Assembly: GCA_015487975.1 (NCBI GenBank)
Contig: WFOS01000046.1
Span: forward strand, 1 to 64,000
DNA from: Ardenticatena sp.
GTDB lineage: Bacteria > Chloroflexota > Anaerolineae > Ardenticatenales > Ardenticatenaceae
Length of the DNA stretch: 64,000 nt
Reading direction: 5' to 3'
This document shows, piece by piece, positions 1 through 7,731 of the stretch (the first letter of the stretch is position 1; every line of letters starts with the position of its first letter). The notes under the pieces were generated by a model. It was not told the origin of the DNA. It saw only the letters and a program-made list of their open reading frames with translations, and ran no database searches. The translations under genes were made by a program, and so were the position numbers.

Positions 1-577
1 GCGCCACACACAGCACACGGCGCCGATGATCGAGCGGGCGTTGCAGGTGGCTGGCGTCGAACCGTCGACGCTGGATGGTCTAGCTGTGACGAAAGGGCCC
101 GGTTCGTTCACGGGCTTGCGCATTGGGCTGAGCCTGGCGAAGGGGTTTGCGGCGGCCTTGAACATTCCGATTGTGGCGATTCCAACGCTGGATGTGATGG
201 CGTTTCCCCATTTTTACGGCGAAACACCGGTGCGTGCCGTCTTGCGTGCCGGGCGTGGGCGGTATGCGTTCGCGACCTATCGCCGCGAATCTCCCGACCG
301 CTGGCGAGCAGAAGGCGACCCGCAATTGGGGCGGTTGCCCGCGCTAGTTGAAGGCCTGCAACAGCCTATGCGGTTTGTTGGCGAGTTAGGCGCAAGCGAG
401 CAAACGAGGTTGAAAGAGCGGGGTGGGCATTTGGTGCGGTTTGTGCCGCCACCGTTCAATGTGCGTCGCCCGAGTGTACTGGCGTTCATGGCTGCTGAGC
501 GGTTGCGGCGTGGCGAGCATGACGATGTGGATACCCTTGCCCCGTTTTACCTGCATGTGCCCGAAGGTGCCGCATGA
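1..577 (+). CDS. tsaB: tRNA threonylcarbamoyladenosine biosynthesis protein TsaB (5' partial)
   Basis: Inactive ASKHA-fold paralogue of TsaD. In the family it scaffolds the TsaD-TsaB-TsaE complex that makes t6A37 on ANN-decoding tRNAs in the cytoplasm. The frame is open from base 2, so the true start lies off the window and about 191 residues are visible against a usual ~220-240. The diagnostic segment GPGSFTGLRIG lies near visible residue 35. The first visible residues (RHTQHTAP) fit the interior of TsaB, so the ATG at 26 is probably not the start. Its stop overlaps rimI by 4 nt (ATGA), the common tsaB-rimI arrangement. Confidence 0.93.
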   Translation, partial: RHTQHTAPMIERALQVAGVEPSTLDGLAVTKGPGSFTGLRIGLSLAKGFAAALNIPIVAIPTLDVMAFPHFYGETPVRAVLRAGRGRYAFATYRRESPDRWRAEGDPQLGRLPALVEGLQQPMRFVGELGASEQTRLKERGGHLVRFVPPPFNVRRPSVLAFMAAERLRRGEHDDVDTLAPFYLHVPEGAA

Positions 578-1221
578 GCAGTGAGGCTGTGCCCTATATC
601 ATCGCGCCAATGCGTGCGGACGATATTCCCCAGGTGCTGACCATCGAGCACTTGTCGTTTCCTACGCCATGGTCGGCGCAGGGGTACGAGCAGGAGCTAC
701 GCAACACGCTGGCGACGTATTGGGTTTTGCGTCCGGTGCCCCCGCGTGCGTGGGGGGGCGTTGTGCGCCAGCCGCCACCGGTGATTGGCTACACAGGGTA
801 TTGGCTGATTGCGGACGAACAACACATTTCGACCATTGCTGTGCATCCGCGGTGGCGGCGTCGGCATTTGGGGGAATGGCTGTTGCTGCATGCGATTGCC
901 GATGGTACAGCCCGCGGCGCCACATTGGTTACGCTGGAAGTCCGTCTGGACAACGAAGCGGCGCAGGCGCTCTACCGCAAGTACGGCTTCGAGGTGGTGG
1001 GGCAGCGCAAGCGCTACTACCGCGATGGCATGGATGCGTTGTTGATGACGCTCTTTCGCGCCGATAGCCCCGAGGTGCAGGAAAGACTGGCGATGCGGCG
1101 GCAGCAGGTGGCACGTGAACTGGCACGCCACACGTTTACGCCTGCTATGTTTGCGAGCGGGCCTCATTCGTCAGAAGAAGGGGCGCGTGATGAGGATCGC
1201 GAACAGCCCCCCAGTGAGTGA
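574..1221 (+). CDS. rimI: Ribosomal protein S18-alanine N-acetyltransferase RimI
   Basis: GNAT acetyltransferase expected to acetylate the N-terminal Ala of ribosomal protein S18 using acetyl-CoA. The acetyl-CoA loop is visible as RRRHLG after the beta-strand ISTIAVHP. It is followed by the C-terminal NEAAQALYRKYGF motif typical of RimI. At 215 aa it is longer than the usual ~150 aa. The last ~60 residues form an Arg/Glu-rich tail without obvious homology, and its final 51 nt overlap the convergent DUF92 gene. It is translationally coupled to tsaB (ATGA), which supports RimI over other GNATs. Confidence 0.9.
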   Translation: MSSEAVPYIIAPMRADDIPQVLTIEHLSFPTPWSAQGYEQELRNTLATYWVLRPVPPRAWGGVVRQPPPVIGYTGYWLIADEQHISTIAVHPRWRRRHLGEWLLLHAIADGTARGATLVTLEVRLDNEAAQALYRKYGFEVVGQRKRYYRDGMDALLMTLFRADSPEVQERLAMRRQQVARELARHTFTPAMFASGPHSSEEGARDEDREQPPSE

Positions 1222-2016
1222 AGCCAGTGCGTTGACGGCATCGTTGTTGCACCATGCCCATCCTCGCAGGTGATGTGTGAAGGTTCCGCAGTGATGGCGG
1301 TGCTGTTCTGTTTCTTCTTGGCATGTTGGACAGAAAAAGAGACCTTGCACCGTTGCCCCCAAGAGGCTATCGAGGAGTGCCCCAAAGCTGCCGACAACAC
1401 CCCCTAGTAGTGTCAACCAGCCTGGTGCGAAAGGCACCTGCCAACCGCCCACCAGGGTAAGCAGCGCTGCGATGAACCCAAGTGACAGACCAGCCGTTGC
1501 GGATGCCAGCAGTCCTAGTGGGGTGATACCCCCGTTGGTCCCTGGCGGGACTTCACGTCCGTCGAGAATGAAACGGGGCGGTGTGGGGCTAAGCAGTCCG
1601 AATTCGGTCGCCCAGGTGTCGGCGATGGCCGTCGCCAGTGTGCCGAATGCTGCCATGCTCCAGAGCGGGTGTGACCAGCGCATGTTGGCAAGCGCCCACA
1701 GCAAAAGCCAGCCGCCATTGGCGAACACTTGCGTGGCATCGCGGCGAGCGCCTTTGGCAATGTTGCGGCCCACATTGGGGCGTTTGTGCTGGCGCCAGAA
1801 TGAAAGCGCGGCGCTGCTGATGAAAAAGAAGACCATCAGCACAGCCCATCCCCAACCACCCAAGGCAAAGACCACTGTGCCAAGGACAATGGCAGCCAGT
1901 GCGCCATCGAGTGTCAGGGCGTGGCGATGCCATGCAGCCAGCGCGATGAGGGTGGCAAGGCATGCCCCTGCAAGCAGACGTACCGGCAGTGGGTCAGGCC
2001 AGAGAAGCGGAAGCAT
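1171..2016 (-). CDS. DUF92 family integral membrane protein
   Basis: A 281-aa polytopic membrane protein with about six hydrophobic segments. It carries the DUF92 (TMEM19-like) signatures: LTLDGALAAIVLG near the N-terminus, a central KGARRDATQVFANGG, then TAIADTWATEFG and GTNGGITPLG. Function is unknown in bacteria. In plants the family member VTE6 is a phytyl-phosphate kinase, so an isoprenoid-phosphate role is possible but unproven here. It is the last gene of a minus-strand group, 6 nt after the upstream gene, and converges on rimI with a 51-nt coding overlap. Confidence 0.85.
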   Translation of the reverse strand: MLPLLWPDPLPVRLLAGACLATLIALAAWHRHALTLDGALAAIVLGTVVFALGGWGWAVLMVFFFISSAALSFWRQHKRPNVGRNIAKGARRDATQVFANGGWLLLWALANMRWSHPLWSMAAFGTLATAIADTWATEFGLLSPTPPRFILDGREVPPGTNGGITPLGLLASATAGLSLGFIAALLTLVGGWQVPFAPGWLTLLGGVVGSFGALLDSLLGATVQGLFFCPTCQEETEQHRHHCGTFTHHLRGWAWCNNDAVNALASLTGGLFAILITRPFF

Positions 2017-2022
2017 GATGGT

Positions 2023-2433
2023 TTACCGCTGGTTCTCGCGTTCACGTAGCCAGAAGAAGGCTTCGGCGGCGGCGAAGAGCGCCACCAGTGCCAACGCAAC
2101 AACCCCATTCAGACTCCGCAACAGTTGCAAGAGGGCATAGAGCACCAGCAAGATGCCCACCCACAAACCATGTCGCACCAAGCGCAGCGACCGCATCTCC
2201 AGATGAAGGCGGCGGTGGAGCGCCCAGCTGACGAGTGAGCCCGCAGATGCCCCGTTGACCAGGAGCAGGGTCATGAACAAGACGATGTTGAGCGTGGTGG
2301 GGGGACGTGTGCGAACAAGCGTGAGCAACAACAAACCGGCTGCCAGCCCGGCCAGTGCCACGGTGGTGAGGACCACCATCGGGCGCTCATGCAGTGGGGG
2401 GGCACCACGTTGGCGTCTGACTCGGCGTGCCAT
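2023..2433 (-). CDS. Small four-helix membrane protein, unknown function
   Basis: A 136-aa protein with a basic N-terminus (MARRVRRQRG) and four predicted transmembrane helices at roughly residues 20-42, 47-68, 90-108 and 110-128. It ends in a charged tail. I do not recognise the family. It sits 3 nt downstream of the solute-binding protein gene and 6 nt upstream of DUF92, so the three are very probably cotranscribed. The tight spacing and plausible codon usage support a real gene. Confidence 0.65.
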   Translation of the reverse strand: MARRVRRQRGAPPLHERPMVVLTTVALAGLAAGLLLLTLVRTRPPTTLNIVLFMTLLLVNGASAGSLVSWALHRRLHLEMRSLRLVRHGLWVGILLVLYALLQLLRSLNGVVALALVALFAAAEAFFWLRERENQR

Positions 2434-2436
2434 GGT

Positions 2437-4128
2437 TTACGGCGTACTTTCGTTGGTTTCTGGGGTTGGGGTTACCAGCCGACGTTGGACGTAGAGATAC
2501 CATCGATCGAGTGTCTTGAAGCGGTCGCCGGTTTGCCACAAGGGGGCAATTTGCACGTCGCGCACACGCTGGTCCACACCATACGTGTAGACGGGAATGT
2601 AGAGCAAAATGGATGGAACGTCAGCGGCAAACACCTGCTGAAATTCGCTGTACAGCACGCGCCGTGTGTTTTGGTCGAGCGTGTAGCGTGCTTCTTCCAA
2701 CAATTCATCAGCCCTGGGGTGACGCCATCCTGCCCAGTTTTGGCCTTTTTCACCTATCTGGCTGGAATGCCAGAGCGAGTAGAGATCGGGGTCGGGAGGC
2801 AGGTTGGCAAAGCGCAGCAGCACAGCATCGAAGGAGCGCGGGCGCAGGAAATCTTCCGCCAGCCCGGAGAAGCCAACTTTCATGGGAATGGCACGTATGC
2901 CGATCTCTTCCCACTGGCGGCTGATCGCTTCGACCAGAGCGATTTGCAAGGGGTTTTCCTGGTTGGTCAGCAATCCAAACTGCAAGGCGACGCCCTCTTT
3001 GTCGCGTACGCCATCACGGTCGGTATCGCGCCACCCCGCCTGATTGAGCAGTTCGCGGGCTTTGACGGGGTCATATTCGTAGATGGGGATGGTGGGATCG
3101 TAGGCCCAGTGTGTGGGCATGTATGGACTATGCGGGACGATGCCTTGACCTTGCAACACGTCGTCGATGATGGCCTGACGGTCGAGCCCATAGAGCAGTG
3201 CCTGGCGTACACGTGTATCGCTGAAGTAGGGGCGGTCAAGGTTGAAGACGACCATGGTGTATTCGGCGAGCAGGGTGCTGTAGAGGTTGAGCGTTTCGCT
3301 GGCCAGCGCTTCGTCCAGGTCGTCCAGTGTTACTTCGGCGATGCCCAGGATCTCTTCGGCTTCGTATGCGGGAAAGAGGGCATCGGGCGAGGGGTAAAAG
3401 CGCAGCACAACTGATTCCAGGTAGGGGAGTCGTCCGCTCTCAAAGTAGCCGTAAAAATCGGTGTGTGGCGTCAAAATGATACGGTCGGGTTGAACGTCAG
3501 CCACCTGCCACGGGCCGGTGCCCACAGGGGCACGGCTGAACGATGTTTGGGGCATGGCAAAGATGTTGACATTTTCGAGCAGGTGGCGGGGAACGATTGG
3601 CAGGGTGGTAAAGCTCAGGAAGGGCGCAAAGGGTGTCGGCAGGGTAAAGCGCACCGTGAGCGGATCGACCACTTCGACTTCGATATCGCCCCATTGTTCC
3701 AGCAAACCCGTGCGCCCACCGGCAGCGATGTAGTCGGGATGCTGAATGAGGGCAATGGTGAATGCGACATCATCCGCTGTGAAGGGAGCGCCATCGTGCC
3801 AGAAGATATCATCGCGCAGGGAAAAGGTGTAGGTACGCTCATCGTCGCTGATCTCCCACGAACGCGCCATATCGGGCAAGATTTGGCCGTTCTCGGCAAC
3901 CTGAGTGAGCCCGCGGAAGACCAAGGCGCCAATATCGCGGTCGGTTTGGGTCTGGAAAAAGAGGGGGTTCAGGTTGCCAGGAGCGCCAACAAGCCCCTCG
4001 GTGTAGGCACCACCGGGTTGTGGGACGAAGGTGATTTGCACACGTTCAGCGGCAACGAGGAGTGTGGTGAACAGCGCCACCACACCAATCACGGCAATGA
4101 CGATTTGCCAGCGCAGATGTTGAATCAT
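2437..4128 (-). CDS. Peptide/oligopeptide-type ABC transporter substrate-binding protein (SBP_bac_5)
   Basis: A 563-aa extracytoplasmic binding protein of the OppA/DppA class. The start is placed at 4128, where a basic stretch is followed by a hydrophobic signal/anchor segment. Upstream in-frame codons run into the secG terminator hairpin. Family features include LVFRGLTQVAENGQILPDMA, WEISDDERTYTFSLRDDIFWHDG and the VRQALLYGLDRQAI helix. There is no clear lipobox Cys, so it may stay membrane-anchored by its N-terminus. No permease or ATPase genes adjoin it. It is therefore an orphan binding protein, perhaps working with a transporter elsewhere. Confidence 0.88.
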   Translation of the reverse strand: MIQHLRWQIVIAVIGVVALFTTLLVAAERVQITFVPQPGGAYTEGLVGAPGNLNPLFFQTQTDRDIGALVFRGLTQVAENGQILPDMARSWEISDDERTYTFSLRDDIFWHDGAPFTADDVAFTIALIQHPDYIAAGGRTGLLEQWGDIEVEVVDPLTVRFTLPTPFAPFLSFTTLPIVPRHLLENVNIFAMPQTSFSRAPVGTGPWQVADVQPDRIILTPHTDFYGYFESGRLPYLESVVLRFYPSPDALFPAYEAEEILGIAEVTLDDLDEALASETLNLYSTLLAEYTMVVFNLDRPYFSDTRVRQALLYGLDRQAIIDDVLQGQGIVPHSPYMPTHWAYDPTIPIYEYDPVKARELLNQAGWRDTDRDGVRDKEGVALQFGLLTNQENPLQIALVEAISRQWEEIGIRAIPMKVGFSGLAEDFLRPRSFDAVLLRFANLPPDPDLYSLWHSSQIGEKGQNWAGWRHPRADELLEEARYTLDQNTRRVLYSEFQQVFAADVPSILLYIPVYTYGVDQRVRDVQIAPLWQTGDRFKTLDRWYLYVQRRLVTPTPETNESTP

Positions 4129-4153
4129 CGGGTTGGCACATCCCTTTTCGACA

Positions 4154-4182
4154 TAAAAAGCACGCGCCCGAAGGCGCGCGCC
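4154..4182 (-). terminator. Rho-independent terminator after secG
   Basis: On the minus strand, a 9-bp GC stem (one G-T pair) closed by a TTCG tetraloop is followed by TTTTTATG. It lies 22 nt past the secG stop and before the solute-binding protein start. Confidence 0.8.
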
Positions 4183-4203
4183 GGATAATCGAACCATGCG
4201 CCA

Positions 4204-4425
4204 CTAGCTGGAAAGCAGAACGGCAATCAAGTCGAGCGCCAGGAACAGCACCGCCAAGACGATGGTGAGATTGAAAATCGTTTTTTCGACACCGCGGCGT
4301 GTTTTGTAGACACCAGGGTCGCTCCCAAAAATACCGCCCAAGCCTGAGCCTTTGGCTTGCATCAAGACCACGGCGATGAGTCCAATTGAAACCAAGAACA
4401 ACGCGATATAAGTTGCCGTCAGCAC
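4204..4425 (-). CDS. secG: Preprotein translocase subunit SecG
   Basis: A 73-aa membrane subunit of the SecYEG protein-conducting channel. Two transmembrane helices flank the conserved cytoplasmic loop LMQAKGSGLGGIFG, the hallmark of SecG. The start is a GTG at 4425, chosen because GGAGG lies 8 nt upstream and the helix begins immediately. A strong promoter lies at 4467-4494, and a TTCG-loop terminator follows, so it is monocistronic. Length is normal for the family (~70-110 aa). Confidence 0.93.
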   Translation of the reverse strand: MLTATYIALFLVSIGLIAVVLMQAKGSGLGGIFGSDPGVYKTRRGVEKTIFNLTIVLAVLFLALDLIAVLLSS

Positions 4426-4466
4426 GGAATCATCCTCCTTCGACCAAACCCTCCGAGTCGGGCTGG

Positions 4467-4494
4467 ATTATACGCAGATGAAAGGCTATGCCAA
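4467..4494 (-). promoter_or_regulatory. Sigma70-type promoter of secG
   Basis: TTGGCA, 16-nt spacer, TATAAT on the minus strand, 42 nt upstream of the secG GTG. Confidence 0.75.
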
Positions 4495-4504
4495 ATGCTT
4501 CTCG

Positions 4505-5785
4505 TCAGTGTAGGACGCGCTCGTACACCGCCGTGATGAATCGGGCGGCTTCGTCCCATGAAAAGCGTTCCTGGACACGGCGTCGCAGGGCTTTGCCTAG
4601 GATTGTCCATTCATGCGGGGTTTCCAGAAGATCGAGCAGCGCTTGGGCAAACGCTTTGGCGGAGAAGGGTTCAGCATACACGCCCCATTCTCCCAGGTAC
4701 TCACGGCTGACGGGTGTGTCGAAAGCAACCGTGGGAAGAGCGGTAGCCATGTAATTGAGCAGTTTTCCGCTGCCTTCGGTAGCACTCATTTTGGGGGCGA
4801 CGGCGATGTCTCCCACGCGCAAATAGCGGGGGGCGTCTTCATAGGGCATGCGGCCTGTAAAGGTGACGTGGGGAAGGATGCCGAACTCATGGGCACGCTG
4901 GCGGTAAAGTGGTTCGTTGGGATAGCCCATGATGAGAAAATGCACGTCGCGCCGCTCGCGCAAGATGCGTTGGGCGGCTTCTAGCAGAATGCCTGTGCCC
5001 TGATATTCTGCTAACAGCCCCAGATAGACGATCACGATGCGGTCTGTGGGAATGCCCAGACGTTGTTTGATGGTTGCAATGTCGCCGGTATCGTCTGGTG
5101 TGCGTGGGCGGAAGATATCGGTGTTGACACAATCGGGAACAGGATAGATACGGTTGGCTGGGACCCCGAAAGAATGGATGAGCAGGTGAGCCGCGTTGTG
5201 CGAACTGGTCAGGATGGCATCTGGTCGGTGGTCGATCCATGTTTCAAGCCGACGCAACAGACGATAGAAAGGACTGTGTGGTTTCAGGAAGCCGTGGTCG
5301 ATCATTTCGGCGGTCATGCTTCCCTGAAAATCGAAGACCAGTGGCCGTCGGCGCAGGTGCGCCAATACCGTGCCAATGAGCGCCCCTTCGTGCAGGTGGG
5401 CATGAATGATGTCGGGTGGATGGGCAAACACTTCGTGCAACGATGTAAGCCCCAACAGGGCATCGAGATAGATTTTGTGCTTGGATGAGCCGACCACAAC
5501 GCGGTAGTTGAAGGGAACGCCAGGCGAGCGACGTACCGTCAGTCCGCCAATGTCTCGCCCATTGGGATAGGCAAGAATGCGAATAGTATGCCCCAATGCT
5601 CGCAAGGCAATGGCTTCTTCGTAGATACGCACATGACACCCGTAATCGGCGAAGAACATGGTAGGTGCCAGCATGAGCACCTGATTGGTGAGAGATGGGG
5701 ACATCGATGTGATGTGGAGCGATGGTTCGGATGATGGTTCTTTTGTTTCGACGGCTTCGCCTGCTGAGCGTGACATAGAAGCCAT
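4505..5785 (-). CDS. Family 4 glycosyltransferase (GT-B)
   Basis: A 426-aa retaining GT-B enzyme, likely building a surface glycan or glycolipid from a nucleotide sugar. The N-terminal acceptor domain has APTMFFADYGCHVRIYEEA. The C-terminal Rossmann domain has IVIVYLGLLAEYQGT and the donor-site E-x7-E region in SATEGSGKLLNYMATALP. The start at 5785 is chosen because a good promoter (5832-5859) lies upstream of it and downstream of an earlier in-frame codon at 5881. It is monocistronic, between secG and an envelope protein. The sugar specificity cannot be read from sequence. Confidence 0.87.
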   Translation of the reverse strand: MASMSRSAGEAVETKEPSSEPSLHITSMSPSLTNQVLMLAPTMFFADYGCHVRIYEEAIALRALGHTIRILAYPNGRDIGGLTVRRSPGVPFNYRVVVGSSKHKIYLDALLGLTSLHEVFAHPPDIIHAHLHEGALIGTVLAHLRRRPLVFDFQGSMTAEMIDHGFLKPHSPFYRLLRRLETWIDHRPDAILTSSHNAAHLLIHSFGVPANRIYPVPDCVNTDIFRPRTPDDTGDIATIKQRLGIPTDRIVIVYLGLLAEYQGTGILLEAAQRILRERRDVHFLIMGYPNEPLYRQRAHEFGILPHVTFTGRMPYEDAPRYLRVGDIAVAPKMSATEGSGKLLNYMATALPTVAFDTPVSREYLGEWGVYAEPFSAKAFAQALLDLLETPHEWTILGKALRRRVQERFSWDEAARFITAVYERVLH

Positions 5786-5831
5786 GCGCGTACGTCCCTT
5801 TTTTGCTTCATCTGGCTGGAGAGCGTTGGCG

Positions 5832-5859
5832 ATTATACGGGAGGTGGTGTTTCTTTCAA
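5832..5859 (-). promoter_or_regulatory. Promoter of the 4505-5785 glycosyltransferase
   Basis: TTGAAA, 16-nt spacer, TATAAT on the minus strand. The expected transcript starts near 5825, which fixes the start codon at 5785 rather than 5881. Confidence 0.75.
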
Positions 5860-5876
5860 ATGGGGCATAGAAAGTG

Positions 5877-5913
5877 CCCACAACCTGCCCGACAATCGCG
5901 GACAGGTTGTGGG
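5877..5913 (-). terminator. Hairpin downstream of the 5933-7177 gene
   Basis: Perfect 11-bp inverted repeat (CCCACAACCTG and its complement) around a 15-nt loop, 20 nt past the stop codon. The T-tract is weak (CACTTT), so termination is likely but not certain. Confidence 0.55.
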
Positions 5914-5932
5914 GGACGAGTCAACAGGCGCT

Positions 5933-7177
5933 TCAATCAGGTGAATGTCCGGTTGAGGGTTTGAGATCTTGCAAGCGGCGGAGCACCTGTTTCAGCTCTT
6001 CACGAAGGGCAGCTGATTGATGGCGGAAGGCGTGTTCGCCAATTTCGCGAGCTTCATAGCGATCTTGCAGGGTGGCCAGTTGTTCGACCAGTGCGTCGCG
6101 CTGTGCCAACAATGTCGCGTATGTCTCGCTCTGTGATGTGGTAGTGTGTCGCCAGGCGTACACAGCAGCACTGGCAAGTGCCAGGGCAAGCACAACCAGG
6201 CCTGTCCAGGCAGGGAGTCGTTCGCTCAGCGGGCGCGTGGTAGTCACTGGTTCGCGCGGTGTCAGTTCGGGGCTTTGTGGAAGGGTTGTCGCGTCAGGCA
6301 GACCTTGCAGAAAGAGTTGCACGCCCTGGGTTGCGGGTACATTGGTCGCGACGAAATTTTGGTATGAGGTGCCATCCGAAGTTTGTAGGTCTTCTTCTTG
6401 CGTGAACCCTTCGATGGTTGTCGTTTGCCCCAAATCGACGACCAGGACACGCATGTCGGGGACATCGGCGGGCAGGGGAAACGCCAGGCGTTGCTCAGGT
6501 GATGCGTAGGGCAGGACGTACGAAAGGACCAAAGGCGATTCGCCAGGTAGCAGCGACATTCGCACGCGCACCCCATCGGGCGTGACCTCGGCGGCTTCTT
6601 GCAAGGTCTGTTCCTGGAAGGTGAGTCCCTGTGCGTCGGGTGGCAGTGGCACGAAGAAGCCACCTTCGGTCTGGTCGGCGACCAGCAAGCGATCGGTGGG
6701 GTTGTTCAGGGCATAGAGCATCCCCACAATCCAATTGCCATCGCTGACGTCGAGAATCATATTGACACGTTGCAACCCTACTTTCGACCAATCACGTGAT
6801 GTGGCGTAGATCGTGAGCGTTGTCGAAAGTGATGTTTGGCCGTCGGCGAATTGCAGTAATTCGCTGAAGTAGGGTGCCCCATCGTAGGTCACACGTACCA
6901 GGTACACATGTTGCGGGGCAGTGTCGAGCCCTTCGAAGCGCGCGATACCCTCAGGTGTGAGCGGCGCTGATGTGATGACTGGCGGTCCTTGCCCGTTTGG
7001 CAAAAAGAGCAGCTCCACTTCGAGATCGGTTGGCAGGGCAACGTCGGCTGTTCCCATGGCGACCTGCACGTCAAGGACACCGTTGCCTTCCTGAGCAAAC
7101 GCAACAAGGGGAAGCACAAGCAGACTCAGCCATGCCACAATGAGTTTGAAAGCCAGGACGAATGGTTTTTGGCGCAT
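5933..7177 (-). CDS. Secreted/membrane-anchored envelope protein with C-terminal coiled coil
   Basis: A 414-aa protein of unknown function. A cleavable signal peptide is clear (hydrophobic LIVAWLSLLVLPLVAFA, then QEGNG). It is followed by beta-rich extracellular sequence resembling carboxypeptidase-regulatory or Ig-like folds. A transmembrane helix (TGLVVLALALASAAVYAW) lies near residues 330-350. The last ~60 residues form a charged cytoplasmic coiled coil with heptads around LVEQLATLQDRYEAREI. The layout recalls helical-tail proteins of the SHOCT/CcmI type, but I do not recognise the family. The start at 7177 fits the signal peptide and the promoter at 7212-7239. Confidence 0.75.
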   Translation of the reverse strand: MRQKPFVLAFKLIVAWLSLLVLPLVAFAQEGNGVLDVQVAMGTADVALPTDLEVELLFLPNGQGPPVITSAPLTPEGIARFEGLDTAPQHVYLVRVTYDGAPYFSELLQFADGQTSLSTTLTIYATSRDWSKVGLQRVNMILDVSDGNWIVGMLYALNNPTDRLLVADQTEGGFFVPLPPDAQGLTFQEQTLQEAAEVTPDGVRVRMSLLPGESPLVLSYVLPYASPEQRLAFPLPADVPDMRVLVVDLGQTTTIEGFTQEEDLQTSDGTSYQNFVATNVPATQGVQLFLQGLPDATTLPQSPELTPREPVTTTRPLSERLPAWTGLVVLALALASAAVYAWRHTTTSQSETYATLLAQRDALVEQLATLQDRYEAREIGEHAFRHQSAALREELKQVLRRLQDLKPSTGHSPD

Positions 7178-7211
7178 TGGATATCGACTCCGTTCTCTCT
7201 TTGACAAGGGA

Positions 7212-7239
7212 AGGATACCCCGTTCTTGCAAACTCACAA
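7212..7239 (-). promoter_or_regulatory. Promoter of the 5933-7177 envelope gene
   Basis: TTGTGA, 16-nt spacer, TATCCT on the minus strand, 35 nt upstream of the ATG. Confidence 0.5.
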
Positions 7240-7271
7240 AGTTGTTATGGTAGTCGCTCATGGAGAACAGA

Positions 7272-7300
7272 CGAAACCGCAGGGAACTTTCCCCTGCGGT
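7272..7300 (-). terminator. Terminator of the SHOCT gene
   Basis: Nine-bp stem ACCGCAGGG / CCCTGCGGT with a 7-nt loop, followed on the minus strand by TTTCG. Confidence 0.65.
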
Positions 7301-7325
7301 TCGCCGTGGAAGGAGCAGGTAGCGA

Positions 7326-7631
7326 TTACGCTTCGAGGTCCTGGCGCATACGCTCGAACTCTTCGCGGGTAATTTCGCCACGAGCGTAGCGCTTCTTCAA
7401 GATGTCGAGCGGCGTTTCCGCTTGTGCATGAGGTGCGTTGGCATAACCAGGGCCCGTCTGGCGCAATGTTTCATTCCCGATCTGGATTTGTGGGAACAGG
7501 CGCGTGATGATCCAGACGACGAGCAGAATCAGGATCACCCAGAATAGGATCATCCAGAGCCCTCCAAAGCCAAACCAACCACCCATTCCGCCCATCATGT
7601 TGCCGATACCTCCCATCATGCCTCCCATCAT
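7326..7631 (-). CDS. Met/Gly-rich membrane protein with C-terminal SHOCT domain
   Basis: A 101-aa protein. It begins with an unusual Met-Gly-rich run (MMGGMMGG...NMMGGMGG), followed by a strongly hydrophobic helix (LWMILFWVILILLVVWII). It ends in a SHOCT motif, LDILKKRYARGEITREEFERM. SHOCT is a short C-terminal oligomerisation module. The Met-rich segment would face the outside or the membrane and could bind soft metals such as Cu(I), which is inference only. The start at 7631 is supported by GGAGG 7 nt upstream. Three TGAAG boxes and a TATGCT -10 precede it (7677-7731), suggesting control by the adjacent response regulator. Confidence 0.8.
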   Translation of the reverse strand: MMGGMMGGIGNMMGGMGGWFGFGGLWMILFWVILILLVVWIITRLFPQIQIGNETLRQTGPGYANAPHAQAETPLDILKKRYARGEITREEFERMRQDLEA

Positions 7632-7676
7632 GGTGTTTCCTCCTTCGTTTGTCTCCTGTTTGTCACTTGCATCGAG

Positions 7677-7731
7677 AGCATACAGGAAGCATGTTGTCAT
7701 TTGGTGAAGTTCATTTGAAGATTTTGTGAAG
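7677..7731 (-). promoter_or_regulatory. Putative response-regulator box and -10 upstream of the SHOCT gene
   Basis: On the minus strand there are three CTTCA copies at exact 11-bp spacing (plus-strand TGAAG at 7705, 7716 and 7727). A TATGCT -10 (7677-7682) follows 22 nt later. There is no good -35, as expected for an OmpR-class activated promoter. The boxes lie in the 3' end of the kinase gene. Confidence 0.55.

Noticed and set aside
1472-2140. 222-codon open frame on the plus strand
   Set aside because: Antisense to the DUF92 and small membrane genes. The product is low-complexity and Ser/Ala/Arg-rich with no family features.
2389-3414. 341-codon plus-strand open frame
   Set aside because: Complement of the solute-binding protein, whose domain motifs are unambiguous.
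2437-4197. Longer start for the solute-binding protein at 4197
   Set aside because: The added 23 residues are encoded by the secG terminator hairpin region and lack signal-peptide character.
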